Notes under the pieces: model-generated
Seen by the model: only the letters and a program-made list of their open reading frames with translations
What the model was told of the DNA's origin: nothing
Databases searched by the model: none
Position numbers and translations under genes: made by a program
In this document: positions 11,220-19,437 of the stretch, in pieces
How the letters are laid out: every line of letters starts with the position of its first letter
Numbering within the stretch: the stretch's first letter is position 1
NCBI RefSeq assembly: GCF_029227915.1
Contig: NC_079884.1
Coordinates: forward strand, 26,972,001 to 27,036,000
Direction of reading: 5' to 3'
DNA from: Hydractinia symbiolongicarpus
Taxonomy: Eukaryota > Cnidaria > Hydrozoa > Anthoathecata > Hydractiniidae
DNA length: 64,000 bases

Positions 11220-11400
11220 ACAGTGTGACGACTGTCAAAGGGTACCCGATCCATATGACAAATGTACCTGTGGACATCGGTTCGTGATAAGTGGTAAAAT
11301 GTTATGCTGATACTGCTATCATGAACATATTACATATAACGGGGGCGGCTGTGCATGTACGATGACATGTAATTCTCTGAGATTGTTTAAAATAAATAAA
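11212..11400 (+). pseudogene. Small RING-like zinc-binding ORF with an early stop
   Basis: From the ATG at 11212 the frame reads CDDCQRVPDPYDKCTCGHRF up to a TGA at 11308-11310. Beyond that stop the same frame gives YCYHEH and a further CxCxxxC cluster. The spacing C-x2-C-x9-C-x-C-x-H, then C-x2-C, looks like a cross-brace zinc finger such as a RING. I infer a zinc protein interrupted by one nonsense change; an ORF ending at the TGA (32 residues) is the alternative. Confidence 0.4.
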
Positions 11401-11780
11401 GAAGATGCTACGATTCAAAAAATGAGCTTGTCAAACCTAAATTATTCTACTCATTTGCTGCTATCGGATACTTTGTCGATACTACGATAATACTCGATAC
11501 GAAATCAAGGCTCATTGCTGGTGACACATTTTTGTTGTGCCATGTCACCCCATGCGCGAAACAGATTTTCGATGTCTTTACCCTAAGGGCTACCACAAGA
11601 TCCTGTGTATGGTGCCCTACCATATCGTTTGTCCTTACCTCCATTGGCGGGCATGGAATCCGATATATCCGTTGATTACACAGCAATGCGGGTGTCCTGT
11701 CCAAGGTAGTCTTCCAATATGGTAGGTTTTTCTATATCGGTGATGTACAGTTGTTTTATCTCCTCTTGTTTTAAAACAAA
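11401..11780 (+). other. Unassigned Polinton segment
   Basis: Fragments are open in several frames (for example 11537-11725 with several Cys and His residues), but none is long or recognisable. It probably holds a decayed gene between the zinc ORF and the structural-type gene. Confidence 0.35.
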
Positions 11781-12968
11781 ATGAACATCTATAAATACAA
11801 TCACTCGGCAAAGTATAAAAGTAACAGGGGGGATGACCACTTGGTGTTATAAACTTGGACACCAAGACCTGTACGTGTCTACAGACTCCCATATTTCTGT
11901 GGTATTCCCCGACCTCACGAAGTACGCCATCAAGGTTCCAACAACATACCTTGATGACCCTGTTAATGTGAATTAAAAAGGGCAGGCGTTGGACTATTGG
12001 AATATTCAAGTCAATTTCGCTACCCATTGCACAACCACAGCCCTGGGCATATGTGCCAAGCACATGACGGGTTCCGTACCCCTCATCAACAGCATTTTTA
12101 AATTCCATGTCTATTATCACATGCTTCGTATTCTGGCAAGAATGAAGGTCCCCATGTCGTATGATGATGGCTTCTCACGGTATAAAAACCCATACTCAAG
12201 CTCTGGATATGCACAGGTATGCCACCAGTACGGTGCAGATCCCAATGCCTTGCACAAGTTTAAAGCTGTCATGTCGTTGTTTACAGATGGTAGATGGTGG
12301 CCTCAGGTTAATGGTGATTGGGCAAAGTTTATTATATTGACAAGCGAAGGCCTAACATTGGAAGGTCTTACCAAGCTAAGTGAGAGTATCAGGGTTTACG
12401 TGGTCTTGTTACTGGAATCACAGGCAGGGGCCAAGGCATCCCTTCTAGGGACCGGTGCCGATAAAAATACAGCAAGGCAGATTCTAGTACATAAATTTGA
12501 GGCTATCGTAGAACGTCAGGAGAACGTAAGTCGGGATATTACGAAGTTCCAGAAGGTACTGTAATATGCGAGAACTCCAGTGAACTTCACTGTAATGCAT
12601 CACGTGTACATGTTGCTATCCGATATGAATCTTCGTATAGGCAAAATAGTGGGGTACATCAACAATATTTTGATCGCACCAGCAAATGCAATGATCGGTA
12701 TACGGCTTGACCTGAATAACAAGCCTCTTATGTGGCATGCCAGGCTGTCAAAACACCACCCATGCATACTGTACCTCCAAAGCATACCATGCCACCCAAG
12801 CATATAACACCTATTACATCTCCTATACAGACCATACCACCTCCCGGACCTACGGCAACATTGTCCCATATACCCGAACAACTCCCACAAAATCAAAATG
12901 AGGATACCAGGGCCTCAATAATCACCATAGTGGTTGGCCTCATCCTGGCCTTTATATGGCTGAAATAG
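11781..12968 (+). pseudogene. Conserved Polinton structural-type protein, broken
   Basis: A single gene can be followed through several breaks. The ATG at 11781 leads into a six-G run at 11827-11832, where the frame shifts. One frame then continues from 11833 to 12807 with in-frame TAA codons at 11974-11976 and 12562-12564; its clearest block includes LDYWNIQVNF and KFHVYYHMLRILARM. Near 12735 the reading passes to another frame that is proline-rich and ends in the hydrophobic tail SIITIVVGLILAFIWLK at 12968. I recognise it as a protein repeatedly found in Polinton/adintovirus-like elements, but I am not sure whether it is the penton (minor capsid) or another virion protein. The C-terminal anchor suggests membrane association. 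Confidence 0.6.
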
Positions 12969-12978
12969 GCCTATTTCA
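12961..12978. terminator. Palindrome spanning two convergent stop codons
   Basis: TGAAATAGG followed directly by CCTATTTCA is a perfect 18-base palindrome. Allowing a two-base bulge it extends outward by TATATG/CATATA. It contains the TAG of the rightward gene (12966-12968) and the TAG of the leftward gene (12971-12973 on the minus strand). A bidirectional 3'-end signal is inferred. Confidence 0.55.
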
Positions 12979-14290
12979 CATATAGTACGACAAGCCCGGC
13001 AGCTCCTGCAATGGCCATGTACAGATGCTTTGTCGCGTATGTAACGATGGTTGACGCTACCCTCAGAAAGAAGGAGACTGTACCGATGATCCCGGGTAAG
13101 GCAGCACTACTGTACCGATAATCCCGGGTAAGGCAGCACCTGCCTTACCTGCTAGGTATTTAAGAAAGTTTCCAAGCCTTTCCAGCTGCTTCTCCACAAA
13201 ACCTTTTCACCACCCGCTGCTGCACCTGCAGCACCTGCTGCTGAACCTTCCCCTCCTGTAACAGAGAGTACAATAGTGCTTATCAACAGCCCAATAGCAG
13301 AGACTATACTAGCTATGGTTATCCCCTGCTCCCTGAACGAAGCTTCTCAAGCAGGGTTGTGTTATCTCCAGCGATTTTTAATAGCGTGTCTTTGATATGC
13401 CTCAGCTGGGGTATATGTCGGTGGATAATATACTGTGTGCTTCCCCTATGGCCTTCTTTTTATCGTTGAGATCCTTAATCTCTTTCTCCGCCTTTTCTAT
13501 CTCCTTCTCAAGGTTAGCCTTCTGTCCTTCGTTTGGCCCAACCTTCTGCTTCTCAAATTCTTTCACCCTACCTTCGTCCTTGTTAATCTCGCTGTCGTAT
13601 AGGATCATCTTGTTTTTCAGGCTTTTCAAATTGCCCCTTAGCGTCTGAAACTCGAGGTCAAGTCCCCTTCTTTCACGTGGGGTGATGCCACCTTCATCAG
13701 GCCCGACAAACGAAGTGTTTTGTATAAGGCTCTCCGTAGCATCTACAAATTCATCCATTTCCTCCAACGATTCTATCCCAATATGTTCGGCCTCCTCCTC
13801 TATTTTATTATATCTTTTCAGGAAGTTCTGGGCCCTAAATTTACCGCCTGTGTTGGGTATAACATAGTCGACAAACCCCAGGGCTTGCAGGCGATTACTA
13901 CTCAGGAGCGTTTGTATCTGATACACAGTTTTTAGGCTACCATCTTGATTCGTAAGCACTATTTCCTTGAAGGTTTTTTTACCCTTCACTATCTCCTTTA
14001 CAATAAGTTGATCCCCTTATCTTCTCTGAACATATCATAATATTTCGCATTAGGCTGTAACCCCAATTTTTCTATAAGACGATCGTAAAGGCCATCGATC
14101 TTTGATTTTAATAACTTTTGCCTCTGCCCTGAAAAATTCCCATGCTGTCGTTCTGTTGAAGGTCCCGACGTTCCAGGGAGTTTTGACGTTCCGGAGAGTT
14201 TTGACGTGGTATCATCAGGCTTATCTGGATGGCCTCCATCCTCCTCATCATTATCAATATCTGTATCAGGTACAAAAACTGGATTGGTTA
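12971..14290 (-). pseudogene. Coiled-coil protein with hydrophobic C-terminal half, broken
   Basis: Reading leftward from about 14290, the first part is acidic and Pro/Ser/Thr-rich (PDTDIDNDEEDGG) and leads to KIDGLYDRLIEKLG. The best-preserved block is 13402-13989: TNQDGSLKTVYQI, then a long charged coiled coil (LEKEIEKAEKEIKDLNDKK). After 13402 other frames give GITIASIVSAIGLLISTIVL, an Ala/Gly-rich linker, a second helical stretch, and a last membrane-like segment ending GLVVLYVK at the TAG at 12971. I recognise this layout from cnidarian Polinton-linked proteins of unknown function. Several frameshifts, one from a 32 bp duplication at 13079-13144, break it. It is divergent from the capsid gene across 14290-14319, so the two may share a promoter region. 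Confidence 0.6.
13079..13144. repeat. 32 bp tandem duplication that breaks the frame
   Basis: TGTACCGATGATCCCGGGTA and the following 12 bases are repeated once, starting at 13111, with one visible substitution. The unit is not a multiple of three and shifts the coiled-coil gene's frame near its end, so it probably arose after the element died. Confidence 0.7.
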
Positions 14291-14318
14291 GTATTTTTAT
14301 TTAAAAGATTTTCCCTAT

Positions 14319-15061
14319 ATGCAACTCTTTGGTATTAAGGGCCGAAAAAAAAGGGTTCAGATAAGTCATATACCTTCAACCATCAACCAGAACGAGGATC
14401 TCTGTGTGGATAAGCCAAATATGTCGGGCAACGATATCATCTTTCCGGGTAATCTCAAGCTTCTATTTGATCTGAAGCTGACGTGGACCAACACGACACG
14501 TACCATTGTTAGTAACATTGGTAAAAGCCTGGTAAAGAATCTACGTCTCACCTTGAACGGTAACGAGGTACAAAACAAATCGGACTACAATATTATAGCC
14601 GTATATAGGGACTTGTGACTGCCAAAATTTGATAGGGACAACAACCTTTGTTTTAGAGGGCATCAATCCTAACGACGGGGCCATCAGGGCCCTGCAAGTC
14701 AAGGCAACTGGTCATGTAGGAACGGATGAAGAAAAGGCCATCGTGGCGGCCTATGGCAACACTTTTTGCATACCACTAGGCAGGATGTTTTAGTTGACGA
14801 GGGATTTACCCTTTTATGCAGCGGGTTTATACGACAGATTTTTTTTTCAATGGAAGGTATGCCCTCTTCATCGAATTTCGGGCGTCTCCCGATCATATCC
14901 TACATGGTAGTGGAAGACCTCTACAACGTCTAAGTGATGGGATTACCCTACATATCACTAAAAAAGCAGACGGAACCGGAGATTTCATGGCTTACGTGTA
15001 TTTGCTTCAAGACGCCCAGCTTAATATCTTGGAGGGTAAGTTCCACTCCGTGGAGTATTAA
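14319..15061 (+). pseudogene. Polinton major capsid protein, fragmentary
   Basis: The ATG at 14319 opens a 99-residue frame whose core (NLKLLFDLKLTWTNTTRTIV, then a GKSLVKNL block) has the look of the N-terminal jelly roll of Polinton major capsid proteins. It stops at a TGA (14616-14618). Recognisable capsid sequence continues in other frames: KAIVAAYGNTFCIPLG near 14735-14785 and LPFYAAGLYDRF near 14805-14840. The stretch to the stop at 15061 (with ITKKADGTGDFMAYVYLL) may be the end of the same gene or a second capsid-type gene fused by deletion; the total, under 250 codons, is well short of a full double jelly roll. At least three frame changes make it non-functional. Confidence 0.65.
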
Positions 15062-15072
15062 ATGACCACAAT

Positions 15073-15099
15073 TTGTGTTTGCCCCAGAGGCAAACACAA
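15073..15099 (+). terminator. Perfect 11 bp hairpin after the capsid stop
   Basis: TTGTGTTTGCC at 15073-15083 and GGCAAACACAA at 15089-15099 form a perfect stem with a five-base loop. It starts 12 bases after the capsid stop codon and ends nine bases before the ATG of the next gene. Confidence 0.6.
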
Positions 15100-15107
15100 C
15101 AAACAAT

Positions 15108-15734
15108 ATGGAAGAAAGCAAAAGTTGCTCAAAATACAAGCACGTGTGGGCCCTGGATGCATTTAAGGTGTTGAAAAATGGTCAACGAACAAAACAGTGC
15201 ATATGCTGCCTTCATAAAGCCAAACGGCAGCTTACAAAAAACAAGTGCCCTCATGATAGGATAAGATGCCACTGCAAGGAGTGTGGGGGTGGAAGCATTT
15301 GCCCCCAACAAAGGCTAAGATCCAAGTGTAAAGAAAGTGGGAGAAGTCAAATATGCCCCCATCAAAGACAGAGATCCCACTGTAAGGAATGTCGGGGAAG
15401 CCAAATTTGCCCCTATCAAAGGGATAGGTCCTATTGTAAAGATTGTGGTGGAAGTCAAATTTGTCCCCATCAAAGGCAGAGATCTCAATGTAAGGAGTGT
15501 GGTGGTAGTAAAATATGTACGCATCAAAGGCAGAGGGCCTTTTGTAAAGACTGTGGCAGTAGTCAAATTTGTCCCCATCAAAGGCAGAGGGGACAAAGTA
15601 AGGAGTGTGGGAGAAGGCAAATTTGTCCCCATCAAAGGGAGAGATCCAGGTGTAAAGAGTGTGGCGGAAGTCATATACGTCCGCATCAAAGGAAGAAGTA
15701 TCGATGCAAAGACTGTAAGAAGGGTAAACAATAA
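15108..15734 (+). CDS. Zinc-binding repeat protein of the Polinton (C-P-H / C-K-x-C repeats)
   Basis: 208 codons from the ATG at 15108, open throughout. After a lead of about 50 residues (KHVWALDAFKVLKNGQRTKQ), the rest is a tandem array of 18-residue units of the pattern I-C-P-H-Q-R-x-R-S-x-C-K-E-C-G-G-S-Q, with about nine recognisable copies. Each unit has three Cys and one His, suggesting one zinc site per unit. Similar C-x-H and C-K-x-C arrays occur in algal, giant-virus and cnidarian proteins; nucleic-acid binding is a reasonable guess, not shown. Three units have lost a metal ligand (Ser for Cys at about 15323 and 15603, Arg for Cys near 15678). The stop is followed directly by the ATG of the next ORF. 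Confidence 0.7.
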   Translation: MEESKSCSKYKHVWALDAFKVLKNGQRTKQCICCLHKAKRQLTKNKCPHDRIRCHCKECGGGSICPQQRLRSKCKESGRSQICPHQRQRSHCKECRGSQICPYQRDRSYCKDCGGSQICPHQRQRSQCKECGGSKICTHQRQRAFCKDCGSSQICPHQRQRGQSKECGRRQICPHQRERSRCKECGGSHIRPHQRKKYRCKDCKKGKQ

Positions 15735-15839
15735 ATGGCGACAATAGCTGTACTGGTAGCAGGTGCGACCATAAACGCATTGGCGTTTAGTGGGACTAAC
15801 TTCTTGTTTTCAAAGCTCTCGGGACACGGGGAAGCCGAG
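15735..15839 (+). pseudogene. Small hydrophobic protein, truncated by deletion
   Basis: The ATG follows the previous stop codon with no gap. About 35 residues (MATIAVLVAGATINALAFSG, then a polar turn ending SGHGEAE) match the start of a small membrane-associated protein that I have seen next to integrase in cnidarian Polintons. After about 15839 the frame runs out of register into integrase sequence. The C-terminal part has been lost together with the start of the integrase. Confidence 0.5.
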
Positions 15840-15849
15840 TCACTATTAC

Positions 15850-16623
15850 AACACCAAATGAGATGCATCAATTTGATCTACTGTGCATGCCTCACAACAG
15901 GGTATATGGAAACACCTATAAATATATCCTGACGGGGATTGATGTAGCTTCAAGGTATAAGGTAGCAAGACCCCTAAGAACCAAAAAAGCTAGTGAGGTC
16001 GCCGAGATGGTGAAGGACATATACAAGGCAGGACCTTTACAATACCCTAAAACCTTTCAAAGCGATAATGGTTCCGAATTTGAGTCAGCAGTAACGAAAC
16101 TCCTGGAGAACAAGAATGTTGAAATTAGGCGAGCTACCACGAAATACCACCATACATTCACGGCCTTTGTGGAATAGTACAACAAGGTACTTGCAGAGAG
16201 ACTCTTTAAACCCCAGGATGCCCAGGAATTGACTTCTAACGAGCCTAGTACCACCTGGGTTAAATATCTGTATACAATCGTCAAAAGTCTTAACAATACC
16301 AAGACTGCCATGATCGACATGAAACCTAACAAAGCCATCAATCTGGATGAGGTATCGCTCGCAAAAAGTGAGGAATATCCCGAAGAGAAGCTTTTACCTG
16401 AGGATGGATTGTACTTGTATATGCTACAACCCGGGGAAAAGCATGGCGACTCTTAAAGACGCCACCGATGCTTTTTGGAGCAGGAAAACCTATAGAATGG
16501 ATCGTATAGTAACAGGTAGTCGTATTTTATATTATTTGAGGGATGGTCCTGATCGCAGCTTCGTGTCAGAAGAAGGTATCAGAGGATGTTCAGGTACCGC
16601 CAGAGGTTATCAAAGAATGGTAA
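15850..16623 (+). pseudogene. Polinton integrase (retroviral DDE core), truncated and broken
   Basis: The frame from about 15863 contains the rve-type catalytic core: YILTGIDVASRY (first Asp), FQSDNGSEF (second Asp), and TAFVE (catalytic Glu) immediately followed by a TAG at 16175-16177. The same frame resumes with LAERLFKPQDAQEL and a C-terminal region to about 16450, where a frameshift moves it to RKTYRMDRIV and YYLRDGPDRSFVSEE, and then again to VPPEVIKEW before TAA at 16621. All three catalytic residues survive. The N-terminal zinc-binding part is missing because of a deletion that fuses this gene to the small hydrophobic protein upstream. Its role would be inserting the element and making the target duplication. 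Confidence 0.85.
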
Positions 16624-17170
16624 TATGTTTTCACGAGTTCCTCTAGTTCATTCAAATCTATTTCGTCATCATCTTCACCCAAATCTATTTTGTCATCCAA
16701 GGCATCATCTTCATTCGGATCACTTACATAATCCAAGGGATGTTGGGTGTAGAACGGGTACCTATAGACGATGCCCTTAATGACATTAGGCTCATTCTCC
16801 AAATCAATATAGACTAGACGTCTATCTGGTATTGGAAAGTTGAGTGTTTTGCTTACTGTTGCTATATCAGCCAAATCCGATAGCTTCAAGTCTCTATCCT
16901 TGATAGCCTCAGAACAGAGTGCCCCATACTTATTCTCCTTAACTGAGAGAATATAGAGCCCCACACGTTCAATATCATCCATCCAGTTATACCCTCTACT
17001 TCTCCCTTTGATATTGTCATATGACGATCAAGGCCGTATTTCCTGGCATTTGGAATATTTAAAAACCTCTCTAGATTGGCACGTTTGAAGAGGGGTTGCC
17101 CCTGTTTATCAAATAAGGTCTCAATAGCTCCTGCAGGTATTGCATTGAATGAGGTGAATTGTAAAGACAT
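16590..17170 (-). pseudogene. MSV199-like protein A, frameshifted
   Basis: The ATG at 17170 starts MSLQFTSFNAIPAGAIETLF, then FKRANLERFLNIPNARKYGL and ISKGEVEG, a helix-turn-helix-like N-terminal segment of the MSV199 type that is paralogous to the one in the gene at 17259-17902. A frameshift near 16990 moves the reading to DDIERVGLYILSVKENKYGA and an acidic tail (DLGEDDDEIDLNELEELV). The C-terminal half is not recognised. The end overlaps the convergent integrase end, so the true stop is uncertain. A TATAAAA lies about 65 bases upstream of the ATG inside a hairpin. Confidence 0.5.
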
Positions 17171-17209
17171 TTTCTATATACCAATGCTTGGCCGGGGGTT
17201 TTCAACATG

Positions 17210-17244
17210 CTCATTTTATAACCCACGCGGAGTTATAAAATGAG
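17210..17244 (-). terminator. Perfect 13 bp hairpin with TATAAAA on both strands
   Basis: CTCATTTTATAAC at 17210-17222 and GTTATAAAATGAG at 17232-17244 pair perfectly around a nine-base loop. In the leftward reading direction it begins 15 bases after the stop of the MSV199-nuclease gene. Each arm holds TATAAAA, so it could act as 3'-end signal, promoter of the next leftward gene, or both. Confidence 0.55.
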
Positions 17245-17258
17245 TGCTTGTTTAAGAC

Positions 17259-17902
17259 CTAGTCCCCTAGGCTAATTTCGGCAAGCACATGGCGATAAAT
17301 CTTGTTAATGACGTGAAAAATGGAGAAGATGGGGGCATCGGGGTTATATCGTATAAAGGTGCATCCCAAGGCCTGCTCAATATGTTTTTGTCTCTTTACC
17401 TTGTAGCCTATATCGCTATTGGCATGTCCAAATTCATCACATTCGATAGCCAATCTGTACCTTGGGAAGTACAGTTCGATCCTATATTCATCAATACGAT
17501 GCTGCTTCACCATATCTTCGCCGTCAAAAGCGGTGCGGATGTTGTAAATAGAAGCCTTCTCTTTAGATAAAAGTTTTATGCTTTTGATTTCCATACCAAA
17601 ACGCCCTGCAATTTTAATGGCATCTAAGCTTTTACATCGAACCACGATTTCCGTGACGGCGTCGGCGGAAATAAAAATATAATGCCCATTTCTCCCTCCT
17701 CCTAGCATATCCCGGCATGTGCGGTCTCCGATGATCCCCAGCTTGCCCTCTATTTCCGCCCTTGATATTGTAATATCGTAATTAAGACCGTACTGCCTAA
17801 GATATGGAATACCCAAAAATCTAGCAAGATCTGCCCTTTTAATCTATCGTATATGATTTCTACATGTGGGGCAAGCATCGTAACAAGCTTTTGAGATGAC
17901 AT
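17259..17902 (-). pseudogene. MSV199-like protein B with a PD-(D/E)xK-type nuclease domain
   Basis: The ATG at 17900-17902 starts MSSQKLVTMLAPHVEIIYDR; a frameshift and a TAG near 17845 follow, then the frame is open to the TAG at 17259. The N-terminal half (RADLARFLGIPYLRQYGL, ITISRAEIEG) is the MSV199-like segment. The C-terminal part has the signature of a restriction-fold endonuclease: RIDEYRIELYFPRYRLAIEC followed by DEFGH, then VKRQKHIEQALGCTFIRYNP. MSV199 proteins occur in pox-, irido- and mimivirus-like DNA viruses; the nuclease half resembles Vsr/EndoMS-like folds. A role in DNA repair, or an invasive nuclease, is inference. Confidence 0.6.
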
Positions 17903-17922
17903 CTTTTTTGTCATCTCAAAAG
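17888..17922 (-). terminator. Perfect 14 bp hairpin after the ATPase stop
   Basis: CTTTTGAGATGACA at 17888-17901 and TGTCATCTCAAAAG at 17909-17922 form a perfect stem with a seven-base loop. It begins 17 bases after the ATPase stop (reading leftward) and contains the presumed start codon of the next gene. Confidence 0.6.
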
Positions 17923-17939
17923 GTAGATCGTTTGTATGC

Positions 17940-18535
17940 TCATTCGAGAATCTTCCAAGCCCTGTGGTGTTCAAGCCTTACATATAGACATCCATGCTTA
18001 GATGTTTTCAGCTCAACTTTAACCTCGTCCCAGTCGTGGATGAGATTCGTTTCCTCGTCTATCATTTTCATATCTGATCGCTCATGAGGGTACCAGGCAA
18101 ACAACTGCTCCTTTTGCCTCCTCAAATTTTTTGGTAATGCCGTATATGACTGCGTTAAGAGCCAAAGACTGTGATTGCGATGCCTACTTAAAATAGCCAA
18201 TTCAAGCAGTGATTGTCGACGCTTATCTACACCCCCGTTGGAAATAATGTCATCGACTATGAAGAGACTTTCCCCACCCACCAGTAATGAGGATAATTTT
18301 GCTATCCATTCAAAAAGTTAGTCCTTGGAATCTATAAGGAACACGTAGTCGTCACGCCATAGCGATGCCCTCTCTAAATAGGTACTGTTACACCGTAGGG
18401 TAGGGCAAAGTATCACTATATTGTTATATGTTCCCTATACTCATGCTAAAGCAGGTCCAAAACACGTTGTGTTTTTCCGCAAGACGTCAGACTTGTAAAG
18501 ATTGCTGTGTTGGATTCTCTTACAACATCCAACAT
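17940..18535 (-). pseudogene. Polinton packaging ATPase (FtsK/HerA type), broken
   Basis: From the ATG at 18533-18535: a P-loop region ending TSCGKTQRVLDLL, a TAG, a frameshift near 18415, then IVILCPTLRCNSTYLERA and FLIDSKD with an in-frame TAA, and an open frame from 18320 to 17940 with Walker B ESLFIVDDII and the following WLLTQSYTALPKNLRRQ sensor-type segment. This order is that of DNA-packaging ATPases of PRD1/adenovirus-like viruses and Polintons, which pump the genome into the capsid. The first Walker A glycine appears replaced by Ser, another sign of decay. About 200 codons in total, the usual size. Confidence 0.8.
18508..18534 (-). terminator. 8 bp hairpin at the gene junction before the ATPase
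   Basis: TGTTGGAT at 18508-18515 and ATCCAACA at 18527-18534 pair perfectly around 11 bases. It lies eight bases past the end of the leftward ORF that stops at 18542 and overlaps the ATPase start codon. Confidence 0.4.
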
Positions 18536-18541
18536 TTTATT

Positions 18542-19085
18542 TCAAGTGCTCCCCTTCCTGTCGTGAATTTTCGGGTATACCCCGGCACAGCCCGAACAGA
18601 TTGTCAGGAGGTCGTATAGGATGAGGTAATTCTCATTCTGTTGAACGCCTCGAATTTCCCGATCGATAACAGGGGAATCCAACTCGTGTTCAACGTCTTC
18701 ATCTCTATTTGCTACAGCCCGCCTCTCCTTGGCATTAGCTAGGCAGGTCATGCAACTTTTAGTTAAAGTATTGCCCCTAATTTTAAATGTCGATGTCTCT
18801 CCTTAGCTCCTTGACACTGTCTATATCCACAAAATTCCCTATACAGGTTGATAACATGTGTGGATAGGGCTTTTGCAGTCTTCTCATCCTTCTCCTGAAG
18901 TTCCCGTTGCACATACTCGGTATGTACCTTGTCGATAGCCTCGTCAGGGGCCTTGTCAACAAAGTCCTCTGCGCATTTTTTGGGCAGAAGGTGTCCCTTG
19001 CCCTTACGTAGGGCATATTTGTGGGTTCCACATGTTCATATTCTGCAGAAATAGCCGTGTCGAATACTTGTGCAAGATCGGACAT
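18542..19085 (-). pseudogene. Conserved Polinton protein of unknown function, broken
   Basis: The ATG at 19085 (MSDLAQVFDTAISAEYEHVE) is preceded by TATAATAAAAGG. The reading changes frame near 18990 (to CAEDFVDKAPDEAIDKVHTE and KDEKTAKALSTHVINLYREF) and again near 18830 (VKELRRDID). The acidic tail in 18542-18751 (DEDVEHELDSPVIDREI) is probably its C-terminus. I have seen similar proteins beside PolB and ATPase in cnidarian Polintons, but no function is known to me. It is alpha-helical and acidic; a virion or assembly role would be a guess. Confidence 0.45.
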
Positions 19086-19100
19086 TCCTTTTATTATACG

Positions 19101-19172
19101 TCAATATCTGAGGAAGCAAAATGCGATCAGGGCATAGGGCAGGAGTATAATTATATACAGACATGCTTCCAT
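19101..19172 (-). CDS. Tiny hydrophobic peptide ORF (23 residues)
   Basis: ATG to TGA encodes MEACLYIIILLPYALIAF and five more residues, almost entirely a single membrane-spanning helix. It lies 16 bases upstream of the next leftward gene. Small hydrophobic ORFs are common in such elements, but at this length the call rests on composition and position only. Confidence 0.3.
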   Translation of the reverse strand: MEACLYIIILLPYALIAFCFLRY

Positions 19173-19231
19173 TTAGTTATTTTGAAGAACCCTCCGGTTT
19201 TTCTTATTGTTGTTGTTTGAAACTTAGAGGC

Positions 19232-19397
19232 TCATAGTTTGGGGATCCTTGGAAGCTTGGATTCTATCGGTCCGGGAGTCCACCGATATGGGACATTTTT
19301 CACCTCCATTGGTTCAATCCAATTCCCCCTGTGACCACAGTCGCCAACGCAAAAGAATCGCTCGCAATCATTTTCCCAAGGTATTCTTCTTTTATTT
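19232..19397 (-). pseudogene. Small Cys/His protein fragment
   Basis: The frame gives WENDCERFFCVGDCGHRGNW followed by IEPMEVKNV and a Pro-rich tail ending RIPKL at the TGA. The C-x5-C-x3-C-x-H pattern suggests a metal site. No start codon lies in this frame before two stops, so the N-terminus is lost or shifted. It lies just past the 3' end of PolB. Confidence 0.35.
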
Positions 19398-19437
19398 TAT
19401 CAACCTTGATGATTAATAGCAACATTGGTCAAACCCG

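Noticed and set aside
11635-12120. 161-codon minus-strand ORF in the Polinton
   Set aside because: It overlaps the plus-strand structural-type gene, which has recognisable protein sequence; the minus frame matches nothing known.
15232-15780. Minus-strand ORFs opposite the zinc-repeat gene (182 and 138 codons)
   Set aside because: They mirror the 54-base repeat of the plus-strand gene; a repeat with length divisible by three keeps several frames open.
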